A DNA stretch of 64,000 nucleotides from Bradyrhizobium diazoefficiens (GTDB taxonomy: Bacteria > Pseudomonadota > Alphaproteobacteria > Rhizobiales > Xanthobacteraceae): assembly GCF_016612535.1 (NCBI RefSeq), contig NZ_JAENXS010000007.1, forward strand, positions 62,001 to 126,000, written 5' to 3'. A program made the position numbers and the translations under genes. The notes under the pieces were generated by a model. That model saw nothing but the letters and a program-made list of their open reading frames with translations. It ran no database searches and was not told the origin of the DNA. Each line of letters begins with the position of its first letter. The stretch's first letter is position 1. Positions 16,941 to 24,784 of the stretch are shown one piece after another.

Positions 16941-17035
16941 CAAAGCCCGCGGCGGATGCCTCCCGCGCGGGCTCGATCTCACTCTTCCGATTTTCCGATG
17001 ATGCCATTCTGCCAGTGTTTTGCCCGACGTGTCAA
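16941..17035 (-). repeat. promoter-terminator repeat unit, copy E
   Basis: TTGACA at 17030-17035, CAGAAT after 18 bases, and a GCCCGC/GCGGGC stem near 16945-16972. The T-run is shortened here. It stands upstream of the 63 aa gene in the same orientation. Confidence 0.6.
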
Positions 17036-17049
17036 ACGCCGAGCAATTT

Positions 17050-17337
17050 TCAGACGCCAGGAAACGCCCAGACATTTATGGTGGCGACACCCTCGCGCAG
17101 CTTCTTGATCGGTACATAGTCCGGAGAATTCCAGAAGGCATGAATGGCCTCCATAGTGGGAAACTCAAACATGACCACCGGCCGGGTGTCGTGATCGCCT
17201 TCGAAGATTTCGACCTTTGCACCTCGAGCGGCGATTTTGCCTCCAAACTTGGCAATGAACGGAACGACCGCCTCGCGGTACTTCTGATATTGAGGTTCGT
17301 CGGCAATTGTGGCTTGAACAATAAAATATGCAGACAT
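17050..17337 (-). CDS. DUF1330 family protein
   Basis: A 95 aa protein started at MSAYF (17337). It has the ferredoxin-like dabB pattern typical of DUF1330: a first strand YFIVQATI, YQKYREAVVPFIAKFGGK, then VVMFEFPTMEAIHAFWNSPDYVPIKKLR. Members are small stand-alone alpha/beta-barrel dimers of unknown role. Monocistronic; the repeat copy E promoter lies immediately downstream and points away from it in the same direction. Confidence 0.8.
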   Translation of the reverse strand: MSAYFIVQATIADEPQYQKYREAVVPFIAKFGGKIAARGAKVEIFEGDHDTRPVVMFEFPTMEAIHAFWNSPDYVPIKKLREGVATINVWAFPGV

Positions 17338-17446
17338 GATAGCCATCCCTGTGCGTGCTTCCAAGGACGGTAAGCGTAATCACTTGGCGGCCTGTTGTCG
17401 ATGTCGCCAAGCATCCACCGTGGGTCGGAAGCAGAAATGCTGATCC

Positions 17447-18433
17447 TTATTCGATAACAACGTCCGCCGAGGCAAGCAAACTCGGCGAGATCGGGAGATC
17501 GAGCGCTTTTGCCGTTTTGAGATTGAGCAGTAATTCAAATTTTGTTGGTGTTTGAACCGGCAAGTCGAATGACTTCGAGCCCGATAATAATCGAGAAACG
17601 TAAGACGCTGCCTCGCGGAATTGCTGGTCCTGATCGAAGCCGTAACTGCATAATCCTTCGTTTCCGGCAAAGTTGCGTGACGGATAGACGGCAGGCAGTC
17701 GATAACGCGCAGCCATTTCCACAATAGGCCGGCGATGAATCAGCATGAAGCCGTCAAACGCCACCAGCAAGCCTCCGTCCGGACCGGCGGCGAATCCCTG
17801 TATCGCATTGTCGATCTCTCCGGCGTCCTGGGCAGGTGCATCGGTCACATCCAAGCCGGCCGACCGCGCATCTTCAAGCAAGCGTTCCAGCAGCGGCTGC
17901 GTCGCGACTCCGCTTTGCCGGCTTCGCAAATACAACACGCGGCTGATTCGCGGGGACAGGTCTTTCAGCAGACTGAGCCGCTTGCCGACAAGCCCGTTCT
18001 CGTAAGTGGTGAAGCCCGTGACGTTGCCAACCGGATGCGAAAAGCTCCCGACGAGAGGCTGAACGATCGGATCGGGAAGGCTGACAAAGACAATGGGTAT
18101 CGAGGTCGTTGCCTGTCGGGCCGAAGGAACGGTCGCGCCCTTGGCCAGGATAACGTCGGTCCCGGACGCCACCACTTCCTTGGCGTTGGCAGTCATCCGC
18201 TGGCTGTCGGCCGCGCCCCATCGCACGGTCACGTCGATATTTTTTCCTTGGACCCATCCAAGTTTTTCCAGCTCGGCTTTGAAGGCGTTGACGCTGGAAA
18301 TCTCCAACGGATCGGTTTCGGCCGTACTCATCAATATGCCGACACGCCTGATGCGTTCGACCTGCTGCGCGCTGACGATAAGCGGCCACGCTGCCGCGCC
18401 GCCAACGAGGCCGATAAAGGTGCGTCGTTTCAT
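17447..18433 (-). CDS. ABC transporter substrate-binding protein (ABC_sub_bind / TrpX type)
   Basis: A 328 aa exported protein. The N-terminus MKRRTFIGLVGGAAAWP has a twin-arginine-like start followed by a hydrophobic stretch and an AQQ end. The body shows RRVGILM, LEKLGWVQGKNIDVTVRW, DVILAKGATVPSARQ and PIVFVSLPDPI, which mark the family of lone periplasmic binding proteins common in Bradyrhizobium. No permease or ATPase is next to it, so it is an orphan. Repeat copy F lies about 125 bases upstream in the same orientation. Confidence 0.8.
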   Translation of the reverse strand: MKRRTFIGLVGGAAAWPLIVSAQQVERIRRVGILMSTAETDPLEISSVNAFKAELEKLGWVQGKNIDVTVRWGAADSQRMTANAKEVVASGTDVILAKGATVPSARQATTSIPIVFVSLPDPIVQPLVGSFSHPVGNVTGFTTYENGLVGKRLSLLKDLSPRISRVLYLRSRQSGVATQPLLERLLEDARSAGLDVTDAPAQDAGEIDNAIQGFAAGPDGGLLVAFDGFMLIHRRPIVEMAARYRLPAVYPSRNFAGNEGLCSYGFDQDQQFREAASYVSRLLSGSKSFDLPVQTPTKFELLLNLKTAKALDLPISPSLLASADVVIE

Positions 18434-18557
18434 TTGATACCCCTAGCCCAAGGGGGCTATTTAAGCCGGTCGAGAGCCTCGCATCCAGAGAATTAGAATT
18501 CACGACAGTCTTGTGTCTGCTGAAGGCCCATCAAGCGACATCAGGGCGCTTGGACAA

Positions 18558-18646
18558 AACAAAAGCCCGCGGCGGATTGCTCCGCGCGGGCCGAACCAAA
18601 CTGTTTCGATGATGCCACTCTGCCAGTGTTTTGCCCGACGCGTCAA
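18558..18646 (-). repeat. promoter-terminator repeat unit, copy F
   Basis: TTGACG at 18641-18646, CAGAGT after 18 bases, and a stem GCCCGCGCGGA with four to five T on the minus strand. It is most like copy C, and the likeness continues to the right. Confidence 0.6.
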
Positions 18647-18784
18647 CTTCTTTCTGATGATAAACCGAAGCGGCTCCGGCGCGTGACAGGGGGCTCGGTG
18701 CGCCAGAGCCGCCATTTCAGCCGGCCAATCGGCGGTATGCCGGCAAGAGACTAAATCCAGTTTGAAACCGAAGGTTCCTAACGC
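18647..18784. repeat. duplicated block adjoining copy F
   Basis: Partner of 14594-14732. The inverted repeat is retained at 18672-18682 and 18700-18710 with one mismatch. No SRAP-like sequence follows on this side, so the block, not the gene fragment, is the duplicated unit. Confidence 0.65.
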
Positions 18785-18840
18785 GTCCCTCCGGATTGTC
18801 CCGCGCCGGTCATCCGAGACGCAGCCAACGGCGAACGCGA

Positions 18841-18871
18841 GATGGTGATGGTGATGATGATGATGATGATG
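18841..18871. repeat. GAT trinucleotide microsatellite
   Basis: A run of GAT/GGT triplets with six or more uninterrupted GAT units. It lies in non-coding DNA between repeat copies F and G and could change length by slippage. Confidence 0.8.
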
Positions 18872-18927
18872 CGCTGGGGCATGCCGCCTCCGTCACGCAC
18901 CCGTGGCCCCACTTTCGCAACACCTCG

Positions 18928-18958
18928 TCGGGCGTCTGCCAGTATGGGAGTCTCCTGA
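18928..18958 (-). pseudogene. decayed start of a second copy of the 63 aa gene
   Basis: The leader motif CGTCAGGAG is followed by codons ATA CTG GCA GAC GCC, paralleling ATG CTG ACG GAT GCC at the start of the 63 aa gene. The initiator has become ATA and the similarity fades after a few codons. As at copy E, the sequence lies downstream of a repeat unit (copy G). Confidence 0.35.
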
Positions 18959-19018
18959 CGGTACAAAATCCGAAACCGCAGACTATTTCTCCGGGGTGGG
19001 AGACCGGGTGTCCGACAA

Positions 19019-19115
19019 TAAAAAGCCCGCGGCGGATTGCCTCCGCGCGGGGTCGACCTGGCTTTTTCGATTTTCCGATGATGCCATTCTGCCAGTGTTT
19101 TACCCGACGTGTCAA
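19019..19115 (-). repeat. promoter-terminator repeat unit, copy G
   Basis: TTGACA at 19110-19115, CAGAAT after 18 bases, and a GC-rich stem with five T near 19020-19024. The spacer has one change (GGGTAAAA) relative to the others. It is closest to copy E in its AAAATCGG segment. Confidence 0.6.
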
Positions 19116-19175
19116 ACGAACGATTGGACAGAGCGAGCGTTGACTGAACAGGAGAATCCGCCAGGGCGACAAGAC

Positions 19176-19361
19176 ATGACACCCAAGACCTCACGAAATA
19201 TGCCAGGACCGGAGCCACGCACGGACAGCGCGCGTGACACGCAGCAAGCGATCATCGAGGACGCGGACAAGACCGACAACAAGGATCGCGATCTCGTGCA
19301 CGGCGATGGCGGGAGCATCGACATTCCCACAAAGCCCGACGATCTATCGCGAGACGACTAG
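19176..19361 (+). CDS. 61 aa acidic hypothetical protein
   Basis: ATG at 19176; an in-frame TTG at 19140 is an alternative. The protein is very hydrophilic, rich in Asp, Thr, Pro and Lys (EDADKTDNKDRDL, SIDIPTKPDDLSRDD), and likely disordered. Similar tiny acidic proteins are frequent in Bradyrhizobium-like genomes. No function known. Confidence 0.45.
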   Translation: MTPKTSRNMPGPEPRTDSARDTQQAIIEDADKTDNKDRDLVHGDGGSIDIPTKPDDLSRDD

Positions 19362-19435
19362 GCCCCCGTGAGTGGACCACGCGCGGGGTATGCAGCCCGT
19401 GTTGCCGCTCGTACCGTTTGAAGGACGACCCACAG

Positions 19436-19693
19436 CTATGCCGCCCGCGACAACTCCGCCGCGCGCTCGCCCTGTCTCTCCAGCATGGCGATCGAGGCCC
19501 GCAAATTGTCCCTGCGTGCCCGCAAATTCAGGGCCAGCATCGAATAGGTGGGACTGCCGGGGTCGGCGTTTCCGGCATTGCGCTCCTCCTCGGCAATGTC
19601 GGCCTCGAGCATCTGGACCCGCCATTCCAGGTCGGAGATCAGAGCGTGGAATTGCAAGGACGCGGTCGGTTCGAAACGGGACATAGACTGCAT
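19436..19693 (-). CDS. 85 aa coiled-coil hypothetical protein
   Basis: A helical protein with heptad-like leucines (LEWRVQMLEADIAEEERNA and LNLRARRDNLRASIAMLERQ) separated by a GSPTYS turn, so probably a helical hairpin. Start may be at 19693 or the second Met at 19684. It follows the 82 aa gene by about 110 bases on the same strand. Confidence 0.5.
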   Translation of the reverse strand: MQSMSRFEPTASLQFHALISDLEWRVQMLEADIAEEERNAGNADPGSPTYSMLALNLRARRDNLRASIAMLERQGERAAELSRAA

Positions 19694-19804
19694 GTGATCG
19701 CCTCAATCTGAAACGGCCCGATGGGCCGGGCCGGGATTAAGACGTCGTGCAGCAAGAGGGATGCCAATTCATCGGGGAGGACGGGAGCGGCAGATTCGCC
19801 GCCC

Positions 19805-20053
19805 TCATTCCTCCCTGAGCTTCCGCTCGATATAGGCGTCGATCGTCTCGGCGAAGGAGCGCTGCACGCCAACCGAACTGACATGCAGCTCCAGTGCGTC
19901 CTGCTGGAGCACGCGCAGGCCGCGGCTGCGCACGCTGACCGGCGCCATCGCCGGATAGTCGTCGATGGCGCTCGTCGCCAGCGGGACTCCTCTCGGATCT
20001 CCCCTGGCAATCAGCAAGCGCAGAAAGCTCAGGCAATCGGCCAAGCCCGGCAT
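19805..20053 (-). CDS. 82 aa hypothetical protein (has decayed paralogue at 16508)
   Basis: Started at the ATG at 20053, 11 bases after the stop of a 34 aa ORF; a longer frame begins at 20110 but overlaps that ORF. Reading frame is supported by the relic at 16508-16575, which preserves its C-terminal residues. The sequence has a Leu-rich first helix (LADCLSFLRLLIARG) and a basic amphipathic C-terminal helix (IDAYIERKLREE). Family not recognised. Confidence 0.5.
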   Translation of the reverse strand: MPGLADCLSFLRLLIARGDPRGVPLATSAIDDYPAMAPVSVRSRGLRVLQQDALELHVSSVGVQRSFAETIDAYIERKLREE

Positions 20054-20063
20054 GGGTTCGCAC

Positions 20064-20168
20064 TCAGCCTTGCTGCGACTTCGGCTGGGGCCTCCTGACC
20101 GGCTGGGCATGCGTCCCGAACAGCGCCAGCAGCAACGCGACTTCTTCCTTTGAGCCGACCTGGATCAT
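20064..20168 (-). CDS. 34 aa mini-ORF upstream of the 82 aa gene
   Basis: Begins MIQVGSKEEVALLLALFG after an AAGGAGA ribosome site six bases upstream, and ends in a Pro/Gln/Lys-rich tail. It is a short helix plus a basic tail. Its position directly before the 82 aa gene suggests translational coupling or a leader role. Confidence 0.4.
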   Translation of the reverse strand: MIQVGSKEEVALLLALFGTHAQPVRRPQPKSQQG

Positions 20169-20322
20169 GATTGTCTCCTTTTCGCTCCCTTGGTCGGGCC
20201 CAACGGCGAAGGCGTTCAGGACGATCTGGTTTCAGGATTGTTTCAAACCTGTTTCGTCGTCAGTGCAGGCCGCACCTGGCGAGACCACCGCGCGCGGCGC
20301 GCCTGCCTCGCGATGCGGATGC

Positions 20323-20583
20323 TCAGCTGTTCGGCTGCCACCCGATGATCGCACCGACGAGGCATAGAGCCGCCCCGAAGGCCGTGCCGCCCATCTGCAT
20401 CCAGTACCGGATCGGCATGGTGTCCCGGTCAAACACCTGCCGCGACCATCTCGACCAGTCCAGCCAGTCATCGCTGACGAACATGATCTTTCCCTCGACG
20501 AAGCCGAGCCACGCCTTGCGGGCGCAGTAGATGCACACCGCAAGCGCAGCGAGGCGATAGAGGAGATCAAGCGCGGGGTTCAT
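20323..20583 (-). CDS. 86 aa hypothetical membrane protein
   Basis: Two hydrophobic segments (about residues 5-25 and 64-82) flank a Trp-rich cytosolic or periplasmic stretch (DDWLDWSRWSRQVF). The second ends in CLVGAIIGW. No signal cleavage is evident. Stand-alone, unknown function. Confidence 0.5.
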   Translation of the reverse strand: MNPALDLLYRLAALAVCIYCARKAWLGFVEGKIMFVSDDWLDWSRWSRQVFDRDTMPIRYWMQMGGTAFGAALCLVGAIIGWQPNS

Positions 20584-20834
20584 GCAAAAATCCGTTCACC
20601 GGGTCGGGATGCAATGACCGGGCCGCATCGGCTATCCATATCGGCTATCCCATCGGCAAGATCACGGCAGGCAGGGCAATTTCCCTGCCTGATTTGGTGT
20701 GGCTGGACCGGATGCAGGTTCAATTGCGCGCAGGTTCGACGGCTCAAACTTTATTCGAATGCAACGAAGCGGATTCGGCGGAATGAAATCTGTTCGCGCC
20801 ATGCTGGCACACGCGTCTTGAGGAGACATGCGCG

Positions 20835-21020
20835 ATGTACTACGTCGCCGCCGCATTGCTGGGACTTTCAGGACTGTTCTACTCCGCGAGCCATCACGAG
20901 CTCGGCCAGTTCGGGTCGGACGTGTGCAGCTATGGCGGCACGTTCTGCGACAGCCCGACGATCGTCTTCACCGGCGCGGCACTCGCCGCTGCCTGGGGCA
21001 TGTTCGTCAGCATCAAGTAA
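20835..21020 (+). CDS. 61 aa small membrane/exported protein
   Basis: ATG at 20835 with GAGGAG about ten bases upstream. It has an N-terminal hydrophobic helix, then a central stretch with two Cys (DVCSYGGTFCDS) that could form a disulfide, then a second hydrophobic helix ending in FVSIK. Such proteins recur in Bradyrhizobium-type genomes. Role unknown. Confidence 0.6.
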   Translation: MYYVAAALLGLSGLFYSASHHELGQFGSDVCSYGGTFCDSPTIVFTGAALAAAWGMFVSIK

Positions 21021-21086
21021 GACGCCGGATGCCCGCCGTCCATTCCGGACGCCGGGCATGCATCCAATGGGTTGCAGGCTCAAAGC

Positions 21087-21332
21087 CTACTGGCGTGCCG
21101 CTCCGCTCGCTCCCGGAATCTGCCCGCCAAACTTCGACGGGCCGGTGCCGCTGACGCTGGTCGGCCCACCCGCCGTGCCGTTCGGGTCGGTGCGCGCCGC
21201 GGTGCGGCCCGGGCCGTGCATCATGTTGAGGGAATTGTGCCAGCCGTGATGATGATGCCTCGTGCCGTGAGCCGAGGCATAGCCTGCCGGCATCGCCAAC
21301 AAAATCGCCAAAGTCCATGCTGCTGTTTTCAT
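21087..21332 (-). CDS. 81 aa secreted His-rich protein
   Basis: A typical Sec signal peptide (MKTAAWTLAILLAMPAGYASA) is followed directly by a His-rich segment (HGTRHHHHGWHN) that could bind metal ions, then a Gly/Pro/Thr-rich tail. Product is periplasmic or extracellular. Not a recognised family. Confidence 0.6.
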   Translation of the reverse strand: MKTAAWTLAILLAMPAGYASAHGTRHHHHGWHNSLNMMHGPGRTAARTDPNGTAGGPTSVSGTGPSKFGGQIPGASGAARQ

Positions 21333-21439
21333 AGGTTCCTCCTGTCGGGAAAACTGTCCGGCGGCTTGCTCGTTCCCACCGGCGATGACGACAAGCTGAA
21401 AAATTCGGCACCTGAACCTTCATTCGAACGCCGGACGAT

Positions 21440-21589
21440 TCACGTCTCGTTGTTCTTGTATCGCTCGCGCACGATGCTGTCGGCAACATGCCGCTCGGTT
21501 CGGCCGCGGGCACGGTTGCGCAGCACGCCGTAGATCAGCGCCGTGAGCAGGATCAGCGCACCGATGAAGAAGACTGCTTCCAGACCCAT
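21440..21589 (-). CDS. 49 aa single-pass membrane protein
   Basis: A 50-codon frame starting MGLEAVFFIGALILL with AGGAGG seven bases upstream. One transmembrane helix is followed by a strongly charged tail (RNRARGRTERH and VRERYKNNE). Ribosome site, composition and stop fit a real small gene that is below normal length cut-offs. Confidence 0.6.
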   Translation of the reverse strand: MGLEAVFFIGALILLTALIYGVLRNRARGRTERHVADSIVRERYKNNET

Positions 21590-21712
21590 CAATGCCTCCT
21601 GTCGTTGCAAGTCTGTTGTCTGAAAGTCTGTTGTTTGGTCCGTTGTTTGGAAGTCTCTTCTTCGAAGCGCGCGCGGGCCTTGTGCCGGGCTTCGCAGAGG
21701 GACCGCGTCCCG

Positions 21713-21892
21713 TCACAGTTGCGCCGCCAGCTCCTTGCGGACGGCGGCGGCCGAATTGCCGACCTTGTCGACAACCTGTTGCAGCTTTTCCCGAGAGATG
21801 CCGAGCGCGTGGGTCCAGTATTTGACCTCGTAAGCCTCGTGCATGTTGATCTTGCTGCGGTCGGGGTGCTCGCGCTTCATCAGATTGTCCAT
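21713..21892 (-). CDS. DUF3606 family protein
   Basis: A 59 aa protein started at 21892 (MDNLMKREHPD). It contains the DUF3606 core INMHEAYEVKYWTHALGISREKLQQVVDKVG nearly whole. This is a small helical domain with an HTH-like spacing found widely in rhizobia and of unknown role. The longer upstream frame carries a repetitive low-complexity segment and is not supported. Confidence 0.8.
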   Translation of the reverse strand: MDNLMKREHPDRSKINMHEAYEVKYWTHALGISREKLQQVVDKVGNSAAAVRKELAAQL

Positions 21893-22122
21893 CGGACCAT
21901 TCCTCGTTTGCTGAAGCGAGAAACGCCGTGCATCGGCCCGCCGTTCCCAAGCCCGGCCATCCCAAATCGGACCATCCTGGATCAGATCATCCTGGATCAG
22001 ATCATGGGTTGTTCGCCGCCCCGGCGAGCAGACCGTGACATTCCAATTGGCGGCGCCAAAGAAGACAGGGTTCGCAGGTGCGATATTTCGGCTATGCTGG
22101 ACCCGGGGGTGCGGGGTCAATC

Positions 22123-22365
22123 ATGCCGTCCGACGTGCGGGACTATATCGATTTCTGGGTTGAAAACAGCATACACGCTGCGGAGCAGTTCGGCACGCAA
22201 GGCGCATCGCAGGATGTCGCCGAGCTGGTACGGCGACTGGTCGAGAGCGCAAAGGGCCAAGGCATCTCCGAAGACGACATGCGCCAGCAAGTCGGCGATC
22301 TCCACGAATTCCTGGCCGACAAATTGGCTGGCGCCAACCTGATCGAGCGTGGCCGTCTCAAATGA
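22123..22365 (+). CDS. 80 aa helical hypothetical protein (DUF768-like)
   Basis: Started at MPSDVRDYIDFW. A short all-helical protein with the layout of DUF768-like rhizobial proteins: an aromatic first helix (YIDFWVENSI) and acidic later helices (DVAELVRRLVESAK, DDMRQQVGDLHEFLADKL). No function known. It overlaps nothing real; its reverse strand only carries the runaway end of a degenerate gene. Confidence 0.5.
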   Translation: MPSDVRDYIDFWVENSIHAAEQFGTQGASQDVAELVRRLVESAKGQGISEDDMRQQVGDLHEFLADKLAGANLIERGRLK

Positions 22366-22383
22366 GGAGGCCGGCTTCGTGAC

Positions 22384-22866
22384 CTATGCCACCCGACAAG
22401 GTCCGGGTCGACAAGGCCCTCGTCGAGATGGCGCGGAACGAGGCGCGTCGCGCCGTTGTCCGGTCCGTAAGCGTCGAGAAAGACCATAGCAGCGGCGGCG
22501 TTGCTCCCTAGACCATCGCGGTGCAGGGGTCGATGGCCGCCGTCCTTGAGCGGCTCGCGGCCCTCGACCTGGGCGAGAAGGAACGGACCGGCCAGCATGT
22601 GCGCTGCCGCCGCCAGAAGCGGCGGCAGGCGACAAGTCCGCTGCACGATTGGGTCCAGATCGACCAGCGCATGGCGCAAGCCAGCACCGCAGGGCGCCGA
22701 CCATTGGTCACCGGTCCCCGCGCCCGCATCGAAGGCGGCCCGCAGCGCATCGCACCAGACCGCAGGGACAGCACCGCGGAGCAGGAGATACCCGTCGCGC
22801 GTCAGCGCGGCGGCTGATCCGCCGCGAGCAGGTCGACCTTGGTGGGCGTCAGGCCATGGCTCATGA
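22384..22866 (-). pseudogene. phytanoyl-CoA dioxygenase (PhyH) family remnant
   Basis: One frame begins MSHGLTPTKVDLLA and stops after 20 codons. The neighbouring frame continues with TRDGYLLLRGAVPAVW, then PLHRDGLGSN (metal-binding H-x-D) and FLDAYGPDNGATRLVPRHLDEG. These are PhyH-type iron/2-oxoglutarate oxygenase motifs. Joining them needs a one-base frameshift near residue 19, and the 3' part, including the second metal His, is lost against the plus-strand gene at 22123-22365. A broken gene. Confidence 0.6.
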
Positions 22867-23067
22867 TGCTCCCTACAATCTCAACGTGCTTGTCGCAAGG
22901 GCCTCGCGCTCGACACGTCGCGCCTCACTGGCCGGCCGTGGAACTTTCCGGCTATGATCGGGCTTAGGCCTTGAATTCGCAATTCCGGAAGGTGTGCCCT
23001 GTCGAACCGATCGAAACACCGGCCCTCCAAGCACGACAGCTCCGTCGCGCCGACGAAATCCGGCTCG

Positions 23068-24315
23068 ATGCTGCTGCAGCGGCTCGGACCCGGCCTGATC
23101 ACGGGCGCGGCCGACGACGATCCGTCGGGCATTGCCACCTATTCGCAGGCTGGCGCGCAATTCGGCTATGGACTGCTCTGGACGGTGTTCCTGACCACAC
23201 CATTCATGATCGCGATTCAGCTCGTGAGCGCGCAGATCGGCCGGGTCACCGGCAAGGGGCTGGCTGCCAACGTGATGGAGGTCGCGCCGCGCTGGATGGT
23301 GCTGGGGCTCGTGGGGCTGCTCGTGGCCGCCAACACCTTCAACATCGCCGCCGACATCGCGGCGATGGCCGAGGCGCTCTCGCTCGTCATCGGCGGGCTC
23401 GACCACGAGCATGCGCTGATCTTCGCGGCCGGCTCGACCATCCTCCAGGTCTTCCTGCCCTATCGCCGCTACGCGCCGGTGCTGAAATTCATGACGCTCT
23501 CGCTGTTCGCCTATGTCGCGACCGCCTTCACCGTGAAGATCCCGTGGAGCACGGCGCTGCTCGCCACCGTGTGGCCGAAGGCGACCGTCAACGCCGATTA
23601 TTTCATGATGGTGGTTGCCGTGCTCGGCACCACCATCAGTCCCTATCTCTTCTTCTGGCAGGCCTCACAGGAGGTCGAGGAGATGAACCAGGGCAAGCGC
23701 GACAGACCGCTGCGCGAAGAGACGCGACAGGGCGGCGATCCCGAGATCGCGCGCATCAGGGCCGACACCACCGTCGGCATGCTGCTGTCGAACGGCATCG
23801 CCTTCTTCATCATCCTGACCACGGCCTCGGTGCTGAACGCCAACGGCGTCACCAACATCAATTCGGCGACGGAAGCGGCCGAGGCGCTGCGGCCGCTCGC
23901 CGGCGACTTCACCTTCGCGCTGTTCGCACTCGGCATCATCGGCACGGGCCTGCTGGCGATCCCGGTGCTGGCGGGCTCGGCGGCTTACGGCGTCGCGGAG
24001 ATCTTCGGCTGGCGGGCCACGTTGGAGGCACGGCCGGAGAAGGCGGTCGGCTTCTACACCATCATCGCCGCCGCAACCATCATCGGCTTTGGACTTGGCT
24101 TCACCGGCATCAGTGCGATCCACATGCTGGTGTGGAGCGCCGTGCTCAACGGCATCGTCGCCGTCCCCATCATGGTGATGATGATGATTGTCTCGAACCA
24201 GACAATCATGGGGCGCTTCAGGGCCCGGTCGCAGCTCGTCGCACTCGGATGGCTCGGCACCGCGCTGATGGCGCTTGCCGTGCTCGCCCTGCTCGGCTCG
24301 TCCGCGATCGGCTAA
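23068..24315 (+). CDS. NRAMP-related divalent metal transporter
   Basis: A 415 aa membrane protein with about 11 hydrophobic segments. The first reads GPGLITGAADDDPSGIATY. The Nramp-type metal-binding DPGN motif is replaced by DPSG, as in divergent NRAMP-related proteins that can prefer other cations such as Mg or Al. The typical TM6 MPH motif is not evident. In-frame residues continue upstream of 23068 without an ATG, so an alternative non-ATG start near 23001 is possible. Predicted inner-membrane importer; substrate uncertain. Confidence 0.75.
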   Translation: MLLQRLGPGLITGAADDDPSGIATYSQAGAQFGYGLLWTVFLTTPFMIAIQLVSAQIGRVTGKGLAANVMEVAPRWMVLGLVGLLVAANTFNIAADIAAMAEALSLVIGGLDHEHALIFAAGSTILQVFLPYRRYAPVLKFMTLSLFAYVATAFTVKIPWSTALLATVWPKATVNADYFMMVVAVLGTTISPYLFFWQASQEVEEMNQGKRDRPLREETRQGGDPEIARIRADTTVGMLLSNGIAFFIILTTASVLNANGVTNINSATEAAEALRPLAGDFTFALFALGIIGTGLLAIPVLAGSAAYGVAEIFGWRATLEARPEKAVGFYTIIAAATIIGFGLGFTGISAIHMLVWSAVLNGIVAVPIMVMMMIVSNQTIMGRFRARSQLVALGWLGTALMALAVLALLGSSAIG

Positions 24316-24384
24316 AGCGACGACAGCGCCGCCGAACTGCGCATCATGGGCGGCCTTCTCAACTACCGCCGCAAAAGCTGACGC

Positions 24385-24669
24385 TTACGGCGTCACCGGA
24401 TTGATGGTTGGGGAGATCTTTGGCCCCGGCCTCTCCGGCTCCACCGGAGATTTTGGTTCGGTCGGAAGTACCTTGGCGCCTGCTGCATGGGCAGCCTCGC
24501 CCGTCGTTGCATACATCGCGACATGAGCCGGCTGCGTTTTGGCGCGGTTCCACGGCCCGTGATCGACGATCAACATCGCAGCAATCGTCACGCCGGCGAC
24601 AATCAACGCGATCACACCGGGATGGCGAAGTGCTGAGGACATGGAGTTTGCGAAGCGGCCAGTTGTCAT
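24385..24669 (-). CDS. 94 aa single-pass membrane protein with Pro-rich tail
   Basis: Started at MTTGRFANS (24669), since the upstream extension of the frame is not protein-like. One transmembrane helix (VIALIVAGVTIAAMLIVDHG) is followed by a periplasmic Pro/Glu/Lys-rich tail (LPTEPKSPVEPERPGPKI). It lies just past the cytochrome gene on the same strand. Function unknown. Confidence 0.5.
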   Translation of the reverse strand: MTTGRFANSMSSALRHPGVIALIVAGVTIAAMLIVDHGPWNRAKTQPAHVAMYATTGEAAHAAGAKVLPTEPKSPVEPERPGPKISPTINPVTP

Positions 24670-24784
24670 CCAAAGACCCCACAATTTTTCCTCTCGCTGG
24701 TTAATGCAAATGCGGCCCGCGAGTTCCGCACCCGACTTAAGCAAGTTCCGAGCCAATGCAGGGAACTCGACCATTTCGCGGTCT

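Noticed and set aside
13662..19115. CRISPR array as an explanation of the repeated units
   Set aside because: Units are about 90 bp, irregularly spaced by 50 bp to 2.3 kb, with genes between them and no cas genes.
16800..19361. Minus-strand peptides containing FDTSGKTLAEWHH around the repeat units
   Set aside because: The common peptide is a translation of the repeat itself (TTGACA region), not a protein family.
12280..20583. Integrated prophage or genomic island with integrase
   Set aside because: Small phage-like proteins and remnants are present, but no integrase, capsid, terminase large subunit or tRNA-type attachment site was found.
22971..24404. A 477-codon plus-strand frame overlapping the NRAMP gene
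   Set aside because: It is an Arg/His-rich out-of-frame shadow of the transporter.
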